15,301 bases of DNA from an uncultured Oscillospiraceae bacterium (GCA_900543525.1 UQRS01000053.1:1-15301), one strand, 5' to 3'; numbered from the stretch's first letter, positions 7,209-14,559 are shown. Notes: generated from the letters alone by a model not told the origin. Made by a program: numbers and translations.

Positions 7209-7403
7209 GCGAGCAAAGCTCCTTTCTTTAAAAAAGAAAACCTGTGCTATGGCTGCATTTTTTAAAACTTGCCCGTAGGAAAAGCAGAGCGCCAAAGGCT
7301 CTGTATTTTTCGGCCGCTTGTCCGGATGACCGACTGAACGGCTGAACGAAATCATTTCTTCAGAAGCGTTTGAAACGTTTTTTATTTTATCATATATACT
7401 TTC
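7209..7403 (-). promoter_or_regulatory. Upstream region of the lipid-kinase pair
   Basis: This gap of about 195 bases carries the operon's control region. AT-rich sequence at 7370-7400 contains TATGAT- and TAAAAT-like -10 candidates but no good -35. CGTTTGAAACG near 7367-7377 is a short palindrome. CAGAGC/GCTCTG (7285-7303) forms a hairpin followed on the minus strand by CTTTTCC, which could be an attenuator. No coding sequence is supported. Confidence 0.4.
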
Positions 7404-7470
7404 AAAAGAAAAGAGCGGATTTTGCAAAGGGAGAAAGCGCCTTTTTCCCTTTTACAAAATCTGCTCTTTT
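7404..7470 (-). terminator. Intrinsic terminator of tcdA
   Basis: A long imperfect stem pairs 7409-7424 with 7455-7470 (AAAAGAGC with GCTCTTTT, then GATTTTG with CAAAATC around one G-U) and continues through AAAGGGA/TCCCTTT. T-rich sequence follows on both strands. It lies about 40 bases past the tcdA stop and also shields the downstream lipid-kinase promoter. Confidence 0.85.
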
Positions 7471-7512
7471 TATATCTGCCGCTTTGCGGGAGGAGACACA
7501 GCCTGCGGCCGG

Positions 7513-8205
7513 TTATCCGCCGGCCATCAGATCCTTGATAACCTCCCCCGCGAGAATCATCCCCGCGACCGGCGGCACGAAGGAGATGCTGGCCGGCAGC
7601 CGCGGATCTCCGTCGGGGCAGAGAGCCGGCTCTTTGGAATAGACCACCTTCAGCCGGTCGATACCGCGCCGGCGCAGCTCCTTACGCATGATACGCGCCA
7701 GCGGACAAATGGTGGTTTCGTAAATATCCGCAACCTCAAACCGGGTCGGATCAAGCTTGTTGCCGGTCCCCATGGAGGAGATCAGGGGAATCCCCTTATC
7801 CTTCGCAGTTTCGGCCAGCAGCAGCTTGGCGGTCACGTTGTCCATGGCGTCCACGATATAATCCACGCCGGAGAGGTCGATGCTGCCGATCGTCTCCCGA
7901 TTTACAAAAAACTGCCGCGCCGTGACCTTGGCCGTCGGATGGATGTCCAACACCCGGTCGCGCATCACCTCCGCCTTCGGCCGGCCGAGGTTGGAGGTCA
8001 GCGCCAGCAGCTGCCGGTTGAGGTTGGTGATGTCCACTACGTCCCGGTCGATCAGGACGAGGCTGCCGATGCCGCCGCGCGCCAGAGCCTCAGCCGCCGC
8101 GGACCCCACGCCGCCGAGGCCGAAGACCGCGACGGTGCAGGCATTCAGCCGCGCGACCGCAGCCTCCCCAACCAGGCGTACGGTACGGGAAAACTGTTCC
8201 TCCAT
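7513..8205 (-). CDS. tcdA: tRNA threonylcarbamoyladenosine dehydratase (TcdA/CsdL family)
   Basis: This 230-residue protein belongs to the ThiF/MoeB/E1-like superfamily. The TcdA branch uses ATP to cyclise t6A at position 37 of ANN-decoding tRNAs to ct6A. The nucleotide-binding GLGGVGS is at residues 29-35, followed by LIDRDVVDITNLNRQ (51-65) and DAMDN (119-123). ISSMGTGNKLDP (142-153) and TTCPLAR (near Cys167) are typical of the YgdL/TcdA group. The MoeB/ThiF zinc Cys pairs are not evident. Start ATG 8205 follows AAGGAGG with an 11-base gap. A frame open to 8373 gives low-complexity sequence and would cross the rex terminator. TTCCCC/GGGGAA just before the ribosome binding site can form a small hairpin. 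No promoter is obvious between the rex terminator and this start. Confidence 0.88.
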   Translation of the reverse strand: MEEQFSRTVRLVGEAAVARLNACTVAVFGLGGVGSAAAEALARGGIGSLVLIDRDVVDITNLNRQLLALTSNLGRPKAEVMRDRVLDIHPTAKVTARQFFVNRETIGSIDLSGVDYIVDAMDNVTAKLLLAETAKDKGIPLISSMGTGNKLDPTRFEVADIYETTICPLARIMRKELRRRGIDRLKVVYSKEPALCPDGDPRLPASISFVPPVAGMILAGEVIKDLMAGG

Positions 8206-8290
8206 ATTGCATACATCCTCCTTCCCCTGCGGGGAAAATGCTTCCGCCGCCTTACCTCTCATTTCCGCAAAAGAGAGCGGGGCGGCAGGG

Positions 8291-8326
8291 AAAAAGCGGG
8301 CGGAATCCGCAAGGGTTCCCGCCCGC
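8291..8326 (-). terminator. Intrinsic terminator after rex
   Basis: GCGGGCGG(G)AA and TTCCGCCCGC form a GC-rich stem (8296-8326). On the minus strand five T follow at once (complement of 8291-8295). It lies about 40 bases past the rex stop and should end the acn-icd-rex transcript. Confidence 0.88.
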
Positions 8327-8365
8327 GAAGGCCTTCCTCCCGGCGCTTTGCCGGAAGAAGCCTGA

Positions 8366-9013
8366 TTATTCATGATTGGCCAAATACTCGTTTACGTTGT
8401 AGCAAAGGGTCATCAGGCTGTCGCCGAGGTGCACATTCTCCACCGGAAGATCGGGATACTTGACCGACAGATCATAGTGGCTGAAATTCCAGAAGCCCTT
8501 GACATTCAGCGCAATCAGCTGCTCGACAATCTCGGACGCCTCCGCCCGGGGGATGCAGAGGACAGCGACATCAGGCAGGTTCTCGCGGCAGAATTCATCC
8601 AACCCGTCGATGTGCCGGATGGGAAACCCTTTGACCATCTGGCCGGTTAAAGACTCCTTCTTATCGAAAATGCCGATCAGACGAAAGCCCTTATTCTCAA
8701 ACGACATGTGGGTGATGATCGCCCGGCCGAGGTTGCCCGCGCCGATCAGGATGGCCTTCCGATCTTTATGGAGACCCAGAATCTCCCCAATCTCGGTGTG
8801 CAGCTGCTCTACATTATAGCCGTACCCCTGCTGTCCAAAGCCGCCGAAGCAGTTGAGATCCTGCCGGATCTGGCTGGCGGTCAGTCCCATCCGGACGGAC
8901 AGCTCGCGGGAGGAAATGCGGATTACGCCGGCCAGTTTCAGGTCAGCCAGAAATCGGTAATATCTCGGCAGTCGCTTGATGACCGAGGTGGAGATATTGC
9001 CCTGTTTGCTCAA
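8366..9013 (-). CDS. rex: Redox-sensing transcriptional repressor Rex
   Basis: Rex is a homodimeric repressor that binds DNA when NADH is low and leaves it when the NADH/NAD ratio rises, controlling fermentation and respiration genes. All 215 residues fit the family. The winged helix covers about 1-80 (IKRLPRYYRFL at 12-22 and the recognition segment ASQIRQDLNCFGGFG at 46-60). The Rossmann NAD(H) domain has GAGNLG at 91-96. The C-terminal helix NVNEYL (206-211) swaps between subunits. The start is TTG 9013. It is the only usable start, because an in-frame TAG lies four codons upstream (9023-9025) and the next ATG falls inside the DNA-binding domain. The ribosome binding site is weak. It follows icd by 67 bases containing a hairpin (9039-9060), so it is probably the last cistron of acn-icd-rex at reduced output. 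Confidence 0.96.
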   Translation of the reverse strand: MSKQGNISTSVIKRLPRYYRFLADLKLAGVIRISSRELSVRMGLTASQIRQDLNCFGGFGQQGYGYNVEQLHTEIGEILGLHKDRKAILIGAGNLGRAIITHMSFENKGFRLIGIFDKKESLTGQMVKGFPIRHIDGLDEFCRENLPDVAVLCIPRAEASEIVEQLIALNVKGFWNFSHYDLSVKYPDLPVENVHLGDSLMTLCYNVNEYLANHE

Positions 9014-9038
9014 AACGTTCGCCTACTTTCAAAATGGG

Positions 9039-9060
9039 CGGCCGGAAAATTTCCCGGCCG
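9039..9060 (-). other. Intercistronic hairpin between icd and rex
   Basis: CGGCCGG (9039-9045) pairs with CCGGCCG (9054-9060). No T run follows on the minus strand, so it looks like a processing or partial stop site and not a full terminator. Confidence 0.5.
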
Positions 9061-9080
9061 TTCCCCCAAATCCATAAACT

Positions 9081-10247
9081 TTACGCCAGCTTTTCGACCG
9101 TCTGCATGACATAGTCGCCGAACTCCGAGCAGGTGCAGCCGGTGTCGCGGCCGGTGACGGTCAGCTTCTTTTCCTCATACATGCAGATGTCGAGCGCGCG
9201 CTCCAGCAGCGAGGCCTTATCCTGCCGGCCGATGTGGTTGAGCAGCATAACCGCGGCCCGCAGCATGGAGCAGGGGTCGGCGTACTTGTCTCTGCCCTCG
9301 GCCACCATGCGGGGCGCCGAGCCGTGAATCGCCTCAAACATGGCGTAGCGCTTGCCGATATTGGCGCTGCCGGCCGTGCCGACGCCGCCCTGGAACTCGG
9401 CCGCCTCGTCGGTGATGATGTCGCCGTAGAGATTGGGCAGGATGAACACCTTGAAATCCTTGCGCCGCTTTTCGTCGATCAGCTTGGCGGTCGTGATATC
9501 AATGTACCAGTCGTCAGTCTCAATCTCCGGGTACTCGCGACCGACCTCCTGACAAATCTTGAGGAATTTGCCGTCGGTCGTCTTGACTACGTTGGCCTTG
9601 GTGATGATCGAGACCTTGCCCTTGTTGTTCTTGCGGGCATAGTCATAGGCCAGCCGGGCAATCCGCTCGGTTCCCTCGGTTGTGGTTACGATGAAGTCGA
9701 CCGAAAGATCGTCGCTGACGTGGATGCCGTCCGAGCCGACGGCATACCCACCCTCGGTATTCTCACGGAAGAAGGTCCAGTCGATGCCCTTGTCCGGCAC
9801 CTTTACCGGCCGCAGGTTGCAGAACAGATCCAGCTCCTTGCGCATCCGGACGTTGGCACTTTCGATGTTCGGCCAGGGATCGCCGGCGCGCGGCGTGGTC
9901 GTCGGCCCCTTCAGGATGACGTGGCACTTCTTCAGCTCGGCCAGCACGTCGTCCGGAATAGCCTGCCCTTTGGCCGCCCGGTTCTCAATGGTCAGGCCGT
10001 CAATCTCCTTAAATACGACCCGGCCGCTCTTCACCTCGTCCGCGAGGAGGAATTTCAGCACACGCGCGGCCTCGTTCGTGATGACCGGGCCGATGCCGTC
10101 TCCACCGCAGACCCCGATGATCAGCTGATCGAGCGCGTCGTAATCGACAAAGTCCTTCTGTTTTTTGATCTCCTCCGCGCGAGCCTGCTGCTTGACCAGC
10201 AGCGCCTCAAACTTTTCTACAGCGTCCTTGATAAATTGTTCTGTCAT
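9081..10247 (-). CDS. icd: Isocitrate dehydrogenase (isocitrate/isopropylmalate dehydrogenase family)
   Basis: This enzyme oxidatively decarboxylates isocitrate to 2-oxoglutarate in the cytoplasm. The 388-residue protein has GGDGIGP (48-54), the substrate loop SANVRMRKELDLF (130-142), NLRP (144-147), FFRENTEGGYAV (159-170) and the family signature NLYGDIITDEAA (272-283), whose Asp276 and Asp280 should bind Mg2+. The SxN arrangement in the substrate loop fits isocitrate better than isopropylmalate. Direct linkage to aconitase supports this. The cofactor is unclear: HGSAPR (308-313) has Arg where NADP enzymes usually have Lys and NAD-type relatives Asp. The first 40 residues form a charged helical extension. 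Start ATG 10247 follows GTGAGG about 10 bases upstream. It lies 55 bases after aconitase with no promoter or terminator between. Confidence 0.93.
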   Translation of the reverse strand: MTEQFIKDAVEKFEALLVKQQARAEEIKKQKDFVDYDALDQLIIGVCGGDGIGPVITNEAARVLKFLLADEVKSGRVVFKEIDGLTIENRAAKGQAIPDDVLAELKKCHVILKGPTTTPRAGDPWPNIESANVRMRKELDLFCNLRPVKVPDKGIDWTFFRENTEGGYAVGSDGIHVSDDLSVDFIVTTTEGTERIARLAYDYARKNNKGKVSIITKANVVKTTDGKFLKICQEVGREYPEIETDDWYIDITTAKLIDEKRRKDFKVFILPNLYGDIITDEAAEFQGGVGTAGSANIGKRYAMFEAIHGSAPRMVAEGRDKYADPCSMLRAAVMLLNHIGRQDKASLLERALDICMYEEKKLTVTGRDTGCTCSEFGDYVMQTVEKLA

Positions 10248-10302
10248 TGTTGTACAGACCTCACTTTCCGTTCGTCTTTGCCTGATAGGGCGATGGGGCG
10301 GA

Positions 10303-12237
10303 TTATCCGCGGTTTTTGGTGTAGTTCAGCAGTCCGCCGTCAAGCAGGATGTCCCGTCCTCTGCCCGAGAGCAGGGGGGTCAGGCTGCACTGCTTTCCGG
10401 TGGTTTTGTCGAGGAGGATGACCTTTCCCTCTCCCTCGATTGCGGCGCGGACGCCGGGCAGCTCAAGCTCGTCGCCCTGGCTGATGGCGTCATAGTCGGC
10501 CGGGTCGTCAAAGACCAGCGGCAGAATGCCGGCGTTGATCAGGTTGGCGGCATGAATGCGGGCAAAGGATTTGGCCGCGACCGCCTTGATCCCGAGATAG
10601 AGCGGCACCAGCGCGGCGTGCTCTCTCGACGAGCCCTGACCGTAATTCTCTCCCCCGATGATGATACCGCGGCCGGCCGCCTTGCAGCGGGCCGGGAACT
10701 CCTTATCACAGACGGTGAAGCAGAAGTTGGAGAGATAGGGTATATTCGACCGGAAGGGGAGAATCTTCGCCCCGGCCGGCATGATGTGGTCGGTCGTGAT
10801 GTTGTCCCCAACCTTGAGAATAGCGGGGGCTGCGATGATCTCCTCCAGCGGCGTGGTGGTCGGGAAAGGCTTGATGTTCGGGCCGCGCAGAATCTCGCAC
10901 TGATCATACGCCTCCACCGGGGCGGGCGGGTCAATCAGGTTGTCGTTGACGGTGAATTTTTCCGGCAGCGTAATGTCGGAGAAATCAACGCCAAGCTCTC
11001 GCGCGTCGGTCAGGTAGCCGGTCAGGGCGGAGGCCGCGGCCGTCTCCGGACTTACGAGATAGATGCCGGCGTCGGCCGTGCCGGAGCGTCCCTCAAAGTT
11101 GCGGTTGAAGGTGCGCAGCGAGATTCCGGCCGAGTTGGGCGACTGTCCCATGCCGATGCAGGGGCCGCAGGCGCACTCCAGAATACGGGCGCCCGACGCG
11201 ATGATGTCGGACAAAGCGCCGCAGTCGGCCAGCATATTCAGCACCTGCTTGGAGCCGGGGGCAATGCCCACGCTGACGGTTGGACAGACGGTTTTGCCCT
11301 TTAACATCTTGGCGACCTTCAGCATATCCAGCAGAGAGGAGTTGGTACAGCTGCCGATCAGAACCTGATCGACCTTGATTTTTCCGATCTCCTCCACCGT
11401 TTTGACCCGGTCGGGCATGTGCGGCATGGCCGCAAGCGGCGTGAGGGTGGAAAGGTTGATCGAAATCTCCTCATCATACACGGCGTCGGGGTCGGAGGCG
11501 AGGGGGGTATAATCCTGCTCGCGTCCCTGGGCGGCCAAAAACTGCCGGGTGACCTCATCCGACGGGAAAATCGAGGTGGTGGCGCCCAGCTCGGCGCCCA
11601 TGTTGGTGATGGTCGCCCGCTCGGGCACCGACAGGGTGGAGATGCCTTCTCCGCCATACTCGACAATCTTGCCGACGCCGCCCTTGACGCTCATGATCCG
11701 AAGAACCTCTAAAATAATATCCTTGGCGGCGACCCCCTGCCGCAGGCGGCCGGTCAGGTTGATTTTCACCATTTTGGGCATCGGAATATAGTAGGTGCCG
11801 CCGCCCATGGCGACCGCGACGTCCAGGCCGCCGGCGCCCATGGCCAGCATGCCGATACCGCCGCCGGTCGGAGTGTGGGAATCCGAGCCGATCAGGGTCT
11901 TTCCGGGAATGCCGAACCGCTCCAGATGCACCTGATGGCAGATGCCGTTTCCGGGGTGAGAGTAATATATGCCGTGCTTTTTACAAATCGACTGAATATA
12001 GCGGTGGTCATCCGCGTTTTCAAATCCGGTCTGCAGGGTGTTGTGATCAATATAGGCAACCGAACGCTCGGTTTTTACCCGCGGGACGCCCATGGCCTCA
12101 AACTCCAGATAAGCCATCGTGCCGGTGGCGTCCTGCGTCAGAGTCTGGTCAATCCGCAGGCCAATCTCTTTCCCGACGGTCATCTCCCCGTCGACGAGGT
12201 GGGCTTTGATGATCTTTTGTGCAATCGTGTAACCCAT
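10303..12237 (-). CDS. acn: Aconitate hydratase
   Basis: Aconitase interconverts citrate and isocitrate through cis-aconitate using a [4Fe-4S] cluster. The 644-residue protein matches the shorter prokaryotic aconitase branch. Cluster ligands are Cys297 in GSCTNSS, and Cys357 and Cys360 in ACGPCIGMGQSP. Substrate-binding motifs are GSDSHTPTGGG (117-127) and, in the C-terminal swivel domain (about 470-644), GENYGQGSSREHAA (529-542). Start ATG 12237 follows GGAGG with a 10-base gap. An ATG seven codons upstream overlaps that ribosome binding site and is rejected. It is the first gene of the acn-icd-rex unit and has a strong promoter at 12274-12302. No citrate synthase lies in the window, so it must be elsewhere. 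Aconitase with icd would feed 2-oxoglutarate to glutamate synthesis. Confidence 0.96.
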   Translation of the reverse strand: MGYTIAQKIIKAHLVDGEMTVGKEIGLRIDQTLTQDATGTMAYLEFEAMGVPRVKTERSVAYIDHNTLQTGFENADDHRYIQSICKKHGIYYSHPGNGICHQVHLERFGIPGKTLIGSDSHTPTGGGIGMLAMGAGGLDVAVAMGGGTYYIPMPKMVKINLTGRLRQGVAAKDIILEVLRIMSVKGGVGKIVEYGGEGISTLSVPERATITNMGAELGATTSIFPSDEVTRQFLAAQGREQDYTPLASDPDAVYDEEISINLSTLTPLAAMPHMPDRVKTVEEIGKIKVDQVLIGSCTNSSLLDMLKVAKMLKGKTVCPTVSVGIAPGSKQVLNMLADCGALSDIIASGARILECACGPCIGMGQSPNSAGISLRTFNRNFEGRSGTADAGIYLVSPETAAASALTGYLTDARELGVDFSDITLPEKFTVNDNLIDPPAPVEAYDQCEILRGPNIKPFPTTTPLEEIIAAPAILKVGDNITTDHIMPAGAKILPFRSNIPYLSNFCFTVCDKEFPARCKAAGRGIIIGGENYGQGSSREHAALVPLYLGIKAVAAKSFARIHAANLINAGILPLVFDDPADYDAISQGDELELPGVRAAIEGEGKVILLDKTTGKQCSLTPLLSGRGRDILLDGGLLNYTKNRG

Positions 12238-12259
12238 GTCTATCAAGCCTCCATACAAT

Positions 12260-12275
12260 ATAAAATATATTTTAT
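12260..12275 (-). promoter_or_regulatory. Palindrome at the acn transcription start
   Basis: ATAAAATATATTTTAT is a perfect 16-bp palindrome directly downstream of the acn -10 box, covering the expected start of transcription. It could be an operator. In AT-rich promoter DNA it could also be chance. Confidence 0.4.
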
Positions 12276-12302
12276 TATCTTATAAAAGCCGCAGATTGTC
12301 AA
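12274..12302 (-). promoter_or_regulatory. acn-icd-rex promoter
   Basis: On the minus strand a consensus TTGACA (12297-12302) and GATAAT (12274-12279) are separated by exactly 17 bases. The expected start is near 12267, giving a leader of about 30 bases before the acn ATG. Confidence 0.9.
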
Positions 12303-12316
12303 GAAAACATTGCAAG

Positions 12317-12336
12317 TTTGATAGAAAAATATCAAA
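12317..12336 (-). promoter_or_regulatory. Dyad upstream of the acn -35 box
   Basis: TTTGATA (12317-12323) and TATCAAA (12330-12336) form a perfect inverted repeat around 6 bases, centred about 60 bases before the predicted acn start. That is the usual place for a LysR-type regulator. In Bacillus the LysR-type protein CcpC acts on aconitase at a similar place. The binding factor here is unknown. Confidence 0.45.
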
Positions 12337-12351
12337 ATCTTTTTTGACGGC

Positions 12352-12395
12352 AGAAAACCAAAAGCCCCGGGAAATCGCTTTCCGAGGCTTTTTTT
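12352..12395 (-). terminator. Terminator after the manA-like gene
   Basis: AAAGCC...GGCTTT (12361-12391), with an inner imperfect GGGAAA/TTTCC stem, lies just past the stop at 12406. T-rich sequence follows on the minus strand (CTTTTGGTTTTC) and a seven-T run on the plus strand, so it can act in both directions. Confidence 0.8.
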
Positions 12396-12405
12396 GTATC
12401 TGTTT

Positions 12406-14160
12406 TTATCGGATATAGGCTTTGACCGTCATGATCTCCCCGCCCTCGGCCGGGCCGTGCGGCCGGATGGTGTACCGCCCGACGCAGGCCGGAATCACAA
12501 AGGTTTCGGCATAATGGACGACAAAGGGGGCAAACCGCCCTTCCGGGCTTTCCACCACTGCCTCTGCCCCTTCGACCAGATTCAGCATATTCACGCTGCC
12601 GCAGGTATCGTGCTGCACCCGGCCGGCCGAGCGATGGGTAAGGGTGACGATCGGCTCGAGCGCGTGCAGGCCGGTTTTTCGCACCGTCCGGTCGGCAGAG
12701 GCCTCCAGCGTTTCGGCCTGTCCGACCAGCTCGCGATGGACGAAATCGGTATCTCTCTCCCACCGGATCGCCTTCGCCCCGTGGGAGAGGTGAATCGGCC
12801 GCGGCCGCCCGTTCAGATCCAGCCGCGCCCAGTCCCACAGCTTGAAGGTGAAAATATAGGGAGTCGCGCTGATCTCCAGCACCATGCAGCCGGCGCCGGA
12901 GCAATGCACCGTCCCGGCCGGAATCAGAAAGTGGTCGTGCTTTTTTGCTGGAATCCGGTTGACATACCGGTCGGCGGGGAATTCCATCTCTCCCCGCTCG
13001 GCGCGGGCGAGATCGCGCAGCATCTCCGCCCGGTCGATCCCCTTTTTTAAGCCGAGAAAAACGCAAGGCTCGGCCTCCTCATCCACGTCCAGGAGGTAGT
13101 AGCTCTCATCCTGCGTATAATGCATGCCGAAATTCTGCTGGATATAGGTGGTCGGCGGGTGCACCTGCAGGGAGAGGTTCTGCCCGCCCATCGTGTCCAG
13201 CAAATCAAAGCGTATGGGAAACTCCGCCCCGTAGCGCCCGTATACCCGGTCGCCGAGCAGCTCGGTCGGCCGGTAAAAAACGAGGTTGATGGCCGGAACC
13301 TGTACCTGTCCCCGGCCGTAATCGAGCAGCAGACTGTTCTCCTCCGGCACGCCGTCAAAGCTCCAGGCGTAATTGGGCGCCGCGGGGTCGAGGTCGAAAA
13401 CCTCCTGCATCCAGTGGCCGCCCCAAACGCCCGGGTCAAAGTAGGGAACCAGCCGGAACGGGCGGGAGGCCGCCGCCTCCAACCCGGCAAAAAGGGCGGA
13501 GGCCGTTACCAGCTTCGGACAGTCAGCCCGGTGGGTATCTAGGAAATATTCCGTATCCTGCCAGATATCCTGCTTATGCCGGTCGGCAAACCGCCACTCG
13601 ATAAAATATCCCTGCTTGAATTTTTCGGTAGGACGGGCGGCGGCGTTGTCGCTGTTCCAGTTGGGGCTGCCGCCGCGATAGCGCAGCTGAATCTCCCACC
13701 GCGACAGGTCGGCATAAACCCGGATATCCCCCCTGCAAAGCAGGGAGGCGCCCACCCCGTACACCAGGATGACGCCGTCGGCCTCCGCAATTTTTTTACG
13801 CATGGCAGAAAGCCTGTCGGAATCGAAAAAACGGTCGATCGTCCAGGGACACATCACACCGAAAACCGGATCCCCGGTCAGAAAGTCTGCAATTTCCTCC
13901 GCATAGGCGGCCTTGGAAAGGGCGCAGTCGTCCGAGCAAAAGCAGGAGGCCGGCTCCAGCGCGGAAAATAGCTGCAAAACATCGGTATACCGGACGCCGG
14001 GATAGCAGTCAACCGTCAGAACGGTTCGTCCCCGGCCGGAGATCCGTTTTTGCAAAGCCGCGGCAATCTCCGCCTCCCCCACAAAGCAATCATCAGAAAA
14101 TCCGGGCACCGGAATGGTCGGTGCAGGATCGTAGTTGTGATATTTTTTCGGTATTTTCAT
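12406..14160 (-). CDS. Two-part protein: P-loop-like N-terminal domain plus class I mannose-6-phosphate isomerase
   Basis: This protein has 584 residues, while a plain class I isomerase has 300-400. The C-terminal part (about 235-584) fits class I mannose-6-phosphate isomerase, which interconverts fructose-6-P and mannose-6-P with zinc. LSLQVHPP carries the metal His334, DESYYLLDV (351-359) the Glu, and IPAGTVHCSGAG (413-424) a further His419. The N-terminal part (about 20-230) has kinase-like order: a strand RTVLTVDCYPGV (45-56) where Walker A would be, then ILVYGVGASL and VYADLSRWEIQLRY (148-161). It has no GKS/T, so it cannot be a normal ATP-binding kinase. The start is ATG 14160 behind GGAGG (7-base gap). 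An in-frame ATG at 14259 would bypass that site. Activity on mannose-6-P is inferred; another phosphosugar is possible. The gene is divergent from a secreted surface protein and shares its control region. Confidence 0.87.
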   Translation of the reverse strand: MKIPKKYHNYDPAPTIPVPGFSDDCFVGEAEIAAALQKRISGRGRTVLTVDCYPGVRYTDVLQLFSALEPASCFCSDDCALSKAAYAEEIADFLTGDPVFGVMCPWTIDRFFDSDRLSAMRKKIAEADGVILVYGVGASLLCRGDIRVYADLSRWEIQLRYRGGSPNWNSDNAAARPTEKFKQGYFIEWRFADRHKQDIWQDTEYFLDTHRADCPKLVTASALFAGLEAAASRPFRLVPYFDPGVWGGHWMQEVFDLDPAAPNYAWSFDGVPEENSLLLDYGRGQVQVPAINLVFYRPTELLGDRVYGRYGAEFPIRFDLLDTMGGQNLSLQVHPPTTYIQQNFGMHYTQDESYYLLDVDEEAEPCVFLGLKKGIDRAEMLRDLARAERGEMEFPADRYVNRIPAKKHDHFLIPAGTVHCSGAGCMVLEISATPYIFTFKLWDWARLDLNGRPRPIHLSHGAKAIRWERDTDFVHRELVGQAETLEASADRTVRKTGLHALEPIVTLTHRSAGRVQHDTCGSVNMLNLVEGAEAVVESPEGRFAPFVVHYAETFVIPACVGRYTIRPHGPAEGGEIMTVKAYIR

Positions 14161-14190
14161 GCCATGTCCTCCGGTAGGCTGTAAATTTGG

Positions 14191-14228
14191 TACCATTGAT
14201 GACGGGAGCGCACCAGCCATCAATGGTA
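14191..14228. promoter_or_regulatory. Inverted repeat just after the manA-like promoter
   Basis: TACCATTGATG (14191-14201) and CATCAATGGTA (14218-14228) are perfect 11-bp arms around 16 bases. It begins at the predicted start of transcription of the manA-like gene, so it could be an operator or a 5' hairpin. The same motif in variant form flanks the leader of the opposite gene (14398 and 14517). Confidence 0.65.
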
Positions 14229-14230
14229 GT

Positions 14231-14259
14231 ATTGTAGCATATGTATTTACAAATTTCAA
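14231..14259 (-). promoter_or_regulatory. Promoter of the manA-like gene
   Basis: On the minus strand TTGAAA (14254-14259) and TACAAT (14231-14236) are separated by 17 bases. The -10 region TATTGTAGC reappears inverted as GCTACAATA at 14372-14380 in the opposite promoter. Confidence 0.8.
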
Positions 14260-14350
14260 TCCAAAAAGCGGTTTTTATCAAATAAATTCCAAATATTTCG
14301 CAGCGTTCCCCGGATTTATCAGGACAATTTTGAGCTTTTTAAGATATGTA

Positions 14351-14379
14351 TTTACATTTATACAAGGCTACGCTACAAT
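14351..14379 (+). promoter_or_regulatory. Promoter of the discoidin-like surface gene
   Basis: TTTACA (14351-14356) and TACAAT (14374-14379) are separated by 17 bases, predicting a start near 14386 and a leader of about 175 bases. ATATGTATTTACA, ending in this -35 box, is repeated exactly at 14239-14251 in the opposite promoter. Confidence 0.8.
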
Positions 14380-14397
14380 ACGCCCATCCTGCGGTCG

Positions 14398-14517
14398 TAC
14401 CATCGGTGGACAAGGAAAGGCACGCGGAAAATACTGTTCATATTTCCAAGTGCCTTGACACAGTATGGACACATTTCTGCCCGGCAAAACCCTGTATTCC
14501 CTTGTCAACCGATGGTA
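14398..14517 (+). promoter_or_regulatory. Structured leader with long inverted repeat
   Basis: TACCATCGGTGGACAAGG (14398-14415) and CCTTGTCAACCGATGGTA (14500-14517) match as inverted repeats at 17 of 18 positions. Inside, AAGGCAC (14417-14423) pairs with GTGCCTT (14450-14456), extended by GGAAAATA/TATTTCC. ATACTGT (14431-14437) could instead pair with ACAGTAT (14460-14466), so two folds compete. No known riboswitch class is recognised. Confidence 0.6.
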
Positions 14518-14559
14518 ATGAAAACATATACGAACAAAAAAGGAAGGAATGCATAGCAT

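Noticed and set aside
14161..14259. Upstream ATG at 14259 for the manA-like gene
   Set aside because: It lies upstream of the predicted start of transcription, and the extension crosses the inverted repeat. ATG 14160 has a GGAGG at good spacing.
14455..14489. TTGACA at 14455-14460 as a -35 box for the surface gene
   Set aside because: No -10-like hexamer lies 16-18 bases downstream (TGCCCG), whereas TTTACA-17-TACAAT at 14351-14379 is a full promoter.
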